This document shows, piece by piece, positions 5,422 through 7,504 of a DNA stretch of 7,504 nt. The position numbers and the translations under genes are program-made. Under the pieces are notes generated by a model. The model had not been told where the DNA came from and made no database searches. It saw nothing but the letters and a program-made list of their open reading frames with translations. Every line of letters starts with the position of its first letter. The first letter of the stretch is position 1. Origin of the DNA: Burkholderiaceae bacterium (GTDB lineage: Bacteria > Pseudomonadota > Gammaproteobacteria > Burkholderiales > Burkholderiaceae); the NCBI GenBank assembly GCA_947373615.1, contig CANBYN010000086.1, positions 1 to 7,504 on the forward strand, in the 5' to 3' direction.

Positions 5422-6399
5422 TTATTTAGGAATATGCGGTATCAAATCTGCCGCCCCTTGTGACAACAAATCTTTTGCAACCGCCAAACCGAGAGCTTCA
5501 GCATCTTCAATAGATTGAACAACCGCACAGCCATCGGCAAGGCAAATTGCTGTGCCATCGGTGCTAGCGACAAAGGAACGAATTTGCATTTGATTTTGAT
5601 CCCATACCGCATGAGCAGCCAGAGGAACTTCACATGAGCCACCTAGCTGGCGAGAGACCATACGCTCAGCAGAAACTGCCAATAGCGTTGGCATGTGATT
5701 TAAAGGGGCAAGCCATTGCTTGATATTGGGATGCTTACTCAAGGTTTCAATGCCAAGAGCGCCCTGCCCTGCGGCAGGTGTGTAAGGGTCATATGGAAGA
5801 TATGCGCGAATGCGTTTTTCTAAACCTAAACGCTTTAATCCTGCAGCAGCCAAAATAATCGCTTGATACTCACCTCGATCTAATTTGCCCATACGCGTAT
5901 CTAGGTTACCGCGTAGAGGCTGAACCTCTAAATGAGGAAACTTTGCCCGAAGGACGGACTCACGACGCAAGCTTGATGTGCCAACAATTGCCCCCATGGG
6001 AAGATCTTCAAGACTGGCATAGTCATTAGATACAAAGGCATCTCTAGCGTCTTCTCTAGCCATCACACAGGAAAGATCAAATCCTTCGGGCATAACCATT
6101 GGAACGTCTTTGAGGGAATGAACTGCTAAATCTGCTCTCCCGTCAGCCAGAGCGGCTTCTAATTCTTTTACAAACAGCCCCTTCCCCCCCACTTTAGATA
6201 GGGCCCGATCCAAAATTTGATCCCCGCGGGTAGTCATCCCCAAAATCTGCACATCGCACTCTGGATAGAGTTTTTTTAGGCAATCTTGAACATGGAGGGC
6301 CTGCCACATGGCCAAACGACTCTCTCGAGAGGCAATCACTAGGCGTTTAGGGCTCGGTATTAAGGTGGATGAGGATGAAGAATTCAGAGTTTGGGACAT
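5422..6399 (-). CDS. hemC: Porphobilinogen deaminase (hydroxymethylbilane synthase)
   Basis: Joins four porphobilinogen molecules into hydroxymethylbilane, the substrate of HemD. From the chosen start it is 325 residues, close to the usual 310-320. Motifs: RESRLAMWQ at 25-33; TTRGD at 56-60; GGKGLFVKELE at 71-81; HSLKDVP at 94-100 with catalytic Asp98; GTSSLRR at 140-146; LRGNLDTRMGKLDRGEY at 162-178; TPAAGQGALGIE at 207-218; and GGSCEVPL at 253-260, where Cys256 carries the dipyrromethane cofactor. The frame stays open to an ATG at 6474, but that would overlap argH and add 25 unlike-family residues. The ATG at 6399 leaves a short Ser-rich leader before the conserved core. It diverges from argH across 43 bp and is followed by hemD. 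Confidence 0.95.
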   Translation of the reverse strand: MSQTLNSSSSSTLIPSPKRLVIASRESRLAMWQALHVQDCLKKLYPECDVQILGMTTRGDQILDRALSKVGGKGLFVKELEAALADGRADLAVHSLKDVPMVMPEGFDLSCVMAREDARDAFVSNDYASLEDLPMGAIVGTSSLRRESVLRAKFPHLEVQPLRGNLDTRMGKLDRGEYQAIILAAAGLKRLGLEKRIRAYLPYDPYTPAAGQGALGIETLSKHPNIKQWLAPLNHMPTLLAVSAERMVSRQLGGSCEVPLAAHAVWDQNQMQIRSFVASTDGTAICLADGCAVVQSIEDAEALGLAVAKDLLSQGAADLIPHIPK

Positions 6400-6428
6400 A
6401 ACATTTAAAATAATCAAAGACCTACACC

Positions 6429-6456
6429 AATATACTGCCTTTATGAGCTCATCCAA
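6429..6456 (-). promoter_or_regulatory. Candidate hemC(D) promoter overlapping the argH start
   Basis: Read on the minus strand, TTGGAT (6456-6451) and TATATT (6434-6429) are separated by 16 bp. The -10 is good; the -35 matches mainly in its TTG. Transcription would start near 6422, giving hemC a leader of about 23 nt with no clear Shine-Dalgarno. The -35 lies inside the first codons of argH. Confidence 0.35.
6431..6436 (+). promoter_or_regulatory. Candidate -10 element of argH
   Basis: TATACT matches the sigma70 -10 consensus at five of six positions. Its last base is 7 nt before the A of the argH ATG at 6443, so the transcript could begin at the start codon. No recognisable -35 is found 16-18 bp upstream, where the sequence is A/T-rich. 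It overlaps the minus-strand -10 proposed for hemC. Confidence 0.35.
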
Positions 6457-7504
6457 AAATTCCCTAGACAACAAAGCCCAAGCTTGGTCGGCCCGTTTTG
6501 CCGAACCCGTTGACGAACTAGTACAGCGTTATACCGCCTCCATTGGCTTTGATCAACGCTTTGCCATCGTCGATATCGCCGGCTCCTTGGCCCATGCTCA
6601 GATGTTGGCCGCCCAAAAAATCATTAGCGATCAAGATTTAGCTCAGATTCAACAGGGCATGGCTCAAATCAAGGCAGAAATCGAAGCTGGTCAATTTGAA
6701 TGGCAATTGGCCCTAGAAGATGTCCACCTTAATATTGAAGCCCGTTTGACTGCATTGATTGGCGATGCAGGTAAGCGTCTTCATACTGGTCGCTCGCGCA
6801 ATGACCAAGTAGCGACAGATTTGCGACTTTGGCTTCGCGGCAGCGTGGATGAGATTTCCTCCACTCTCAAATCCTTACGCACTGCACTATTGGATTTAGC
6901 GGAGAAGCATGCTGGCACCATCATGCCTGGGCACACCCATTTACAAGTTGCTCAACCAATTACCTTTGGTCATCACCTTATGGCTTATTACGAAATGTTC
7001 AGCCGTGATGCTAGCCGCTTAGATGATTTACGTGCTCGATTTAATCGGCTGCCTTTAGGCGCAGCGGCATTGGCTGGAACGACTTACCCGATTGATCGGG
7101 AACAAGTTGCCAAGATATTAGGATTTGATGGAATTTGCAACAACTCTCTAGACGCAGTTTCTGATCGCGACTTTGCTATTGAGTTCTGCGCCTTTGCGTC
7201 AATCTTGATGATGCATATTTCACGCCTTTCTGAAGAGCTGATCCTCTGGCTTAGCCCACGCTTTGGTTTTATAGATTTACCCGATCGCTTCTGCACGGGC
7301 AGCTCTATCATGCCGCAAAAGAAAAACCCTGATGTTCCAGAATTGGCCCGCGGTAAAACAGGTCGTGTATATGGCGATTTAATTTCATTGCTCACTCTAA
7401 TGAAGGGTCAGCCACTGGCTTACAACAAAGACAACCAAGAAGACAAAGAACCTTTATTTGATGCGGTAGATACGGTTCAAGATACCCTGCGCATTTTTGC
7501 GGAT
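6443..7504 (+). CDS. argH: Argininosuccinate lyase (3' end beyond the window)
   Basis: Catalyses the last step of arginine synthesis, argininosuccinate to arginine plus fumarate, as a cytoplasmic homotetramer of the fumarase/aspartase superfamily. The frame is open from the ATG at 6443 to the right edge: 354 codons with no stop, about three quarters of the usual 460-470. Motifs: W15 and RF at 18-19 near the N-terminus; LEDVHLNIEARL at 91-102; HTGRSRNDQVATDLRLW at 114-130; GHTHLQ at 163-168 with the conserved His166; LPLGAAALAGT at 203-213; and the superfamily signature GSSIMPQKKNPD at 286-297, whose serines include the catalytic one. KGQPLAYNKDNQEDKEP at 321-337 is also typical. The start has no Shine-Dalgarno but fits the family N-terminus. 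It diverges from hemC. No frame damage is seen. Confidence 0.95.
   Translation, partial: MSSSKNSLDNKAQAWSARFAEPVDELVQRYTASIGFDQRFAIVDIAGSLAHAQMLAAQKIISDQDLAQIQQGMAQIKAEIEAGQFEWQLALEDVHLNIEARLTALIGDAGKRLHTGRSRNDQVATDLRLWLRGSVDEISSTLKSLRTALLDLAEKHAGTIMPGHTHLQVAQPITFGHHLMAYYEMFSRDASRLDDLRARFNRLPLGAAALAGTTYPIDREQVAKILGFDGICNNSLDAVSDRDFAIEFCAFASILMMHISRLSEELILWLSPRFGFIDLPDRFCTGSSIMPQKKNPDVPELARGKTGRVYGDLISLLTLMKGQPLAYNKDNQEDKEPLFDAVDTVQDTLRIFAD

Noticed and set aside
6400..6474. Extending hemC 25 codons upstream to the ATG at 6474
   Set aside because: It would overlap the argH start, cross both candidate promoters and add residues not found in the HemC family. The ATG at 6399 gives a normal length.
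7084..7395. A 103-residue minus-strand frame within argH
   Set aside because: It lies opposite the most conserved part of argH, including its signature motif, and its product looks like random antisense coding.

Overview
The window looks like chromosomal core DNA of a betaproteobacterium with modest GC content. The best guess is Burkholderiaceae, Polynucleobacter-like. This rests on gene content (hemC/hemD beside argH, a ubiquinone-pathway ubiC, an RhlE-type helicase with a long Gly/Arg/Ser tail) and on the feel of the codon usage. It is recognition, not a database result. There are no rRNA or tRNA genes, insertion sequences, integrases, CRISPR arrays or defence genes.

Layout from left to right: (i) the first codons of a minus-strand gene leave the left edge, diverging from a plus-strand class-3 (coniferyl-aldehyde-type) aldehyde dehydrogenase (102-1499). 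(ii) A minus-strand LysE/RhtB-family (LeuE-like) amino-acid exporter (1508-2191) converges on it with 8 bp between the stops. (iii) A short intergenic stretch (about 2192-2431) holds a doubtful minus-strand small ORF and a string of inverted repeats. These lead into the plus-strand DEAD-box RNA helicase rhlE (2432-4003). (iv) ubiC, chorismate lyase (4006-4578), follows only 2 nt after the rhlE stop, so the two are almost certainly co-transcribed. (v) A minus-strand hemC-hemD pair (6399 back to 4575) converges on ubiC with interlocked stop codons. (vi) argH (from 6443, running off the right edge) diverges from hemC across a 43-bp spacer.

The metabolic genes are housekeeping. HemC and HemD make uroporphyrinogen III for heme, UbiC starts the ubiquinone ring from chorismate, and ArgH completes arginine synthesis. 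HemC/HemD and UbiC both feed the respiratory chain but are on opposite strands and do not form an operon.

No new multi-gene system is visible. The most interesting non-coding signals are: five perfect inverted repeats within about 150 bp around the rhlE start, one of which would bury the ribosome-binding region; a perfect 10-bp GAAA-loop hairpin followed by four T inside ubiC; a palindrome containing both the ubiC and hemD stop codons; and a possible leaderless argH start whose -10 element overlaps a -10 for hemC on the other strand.
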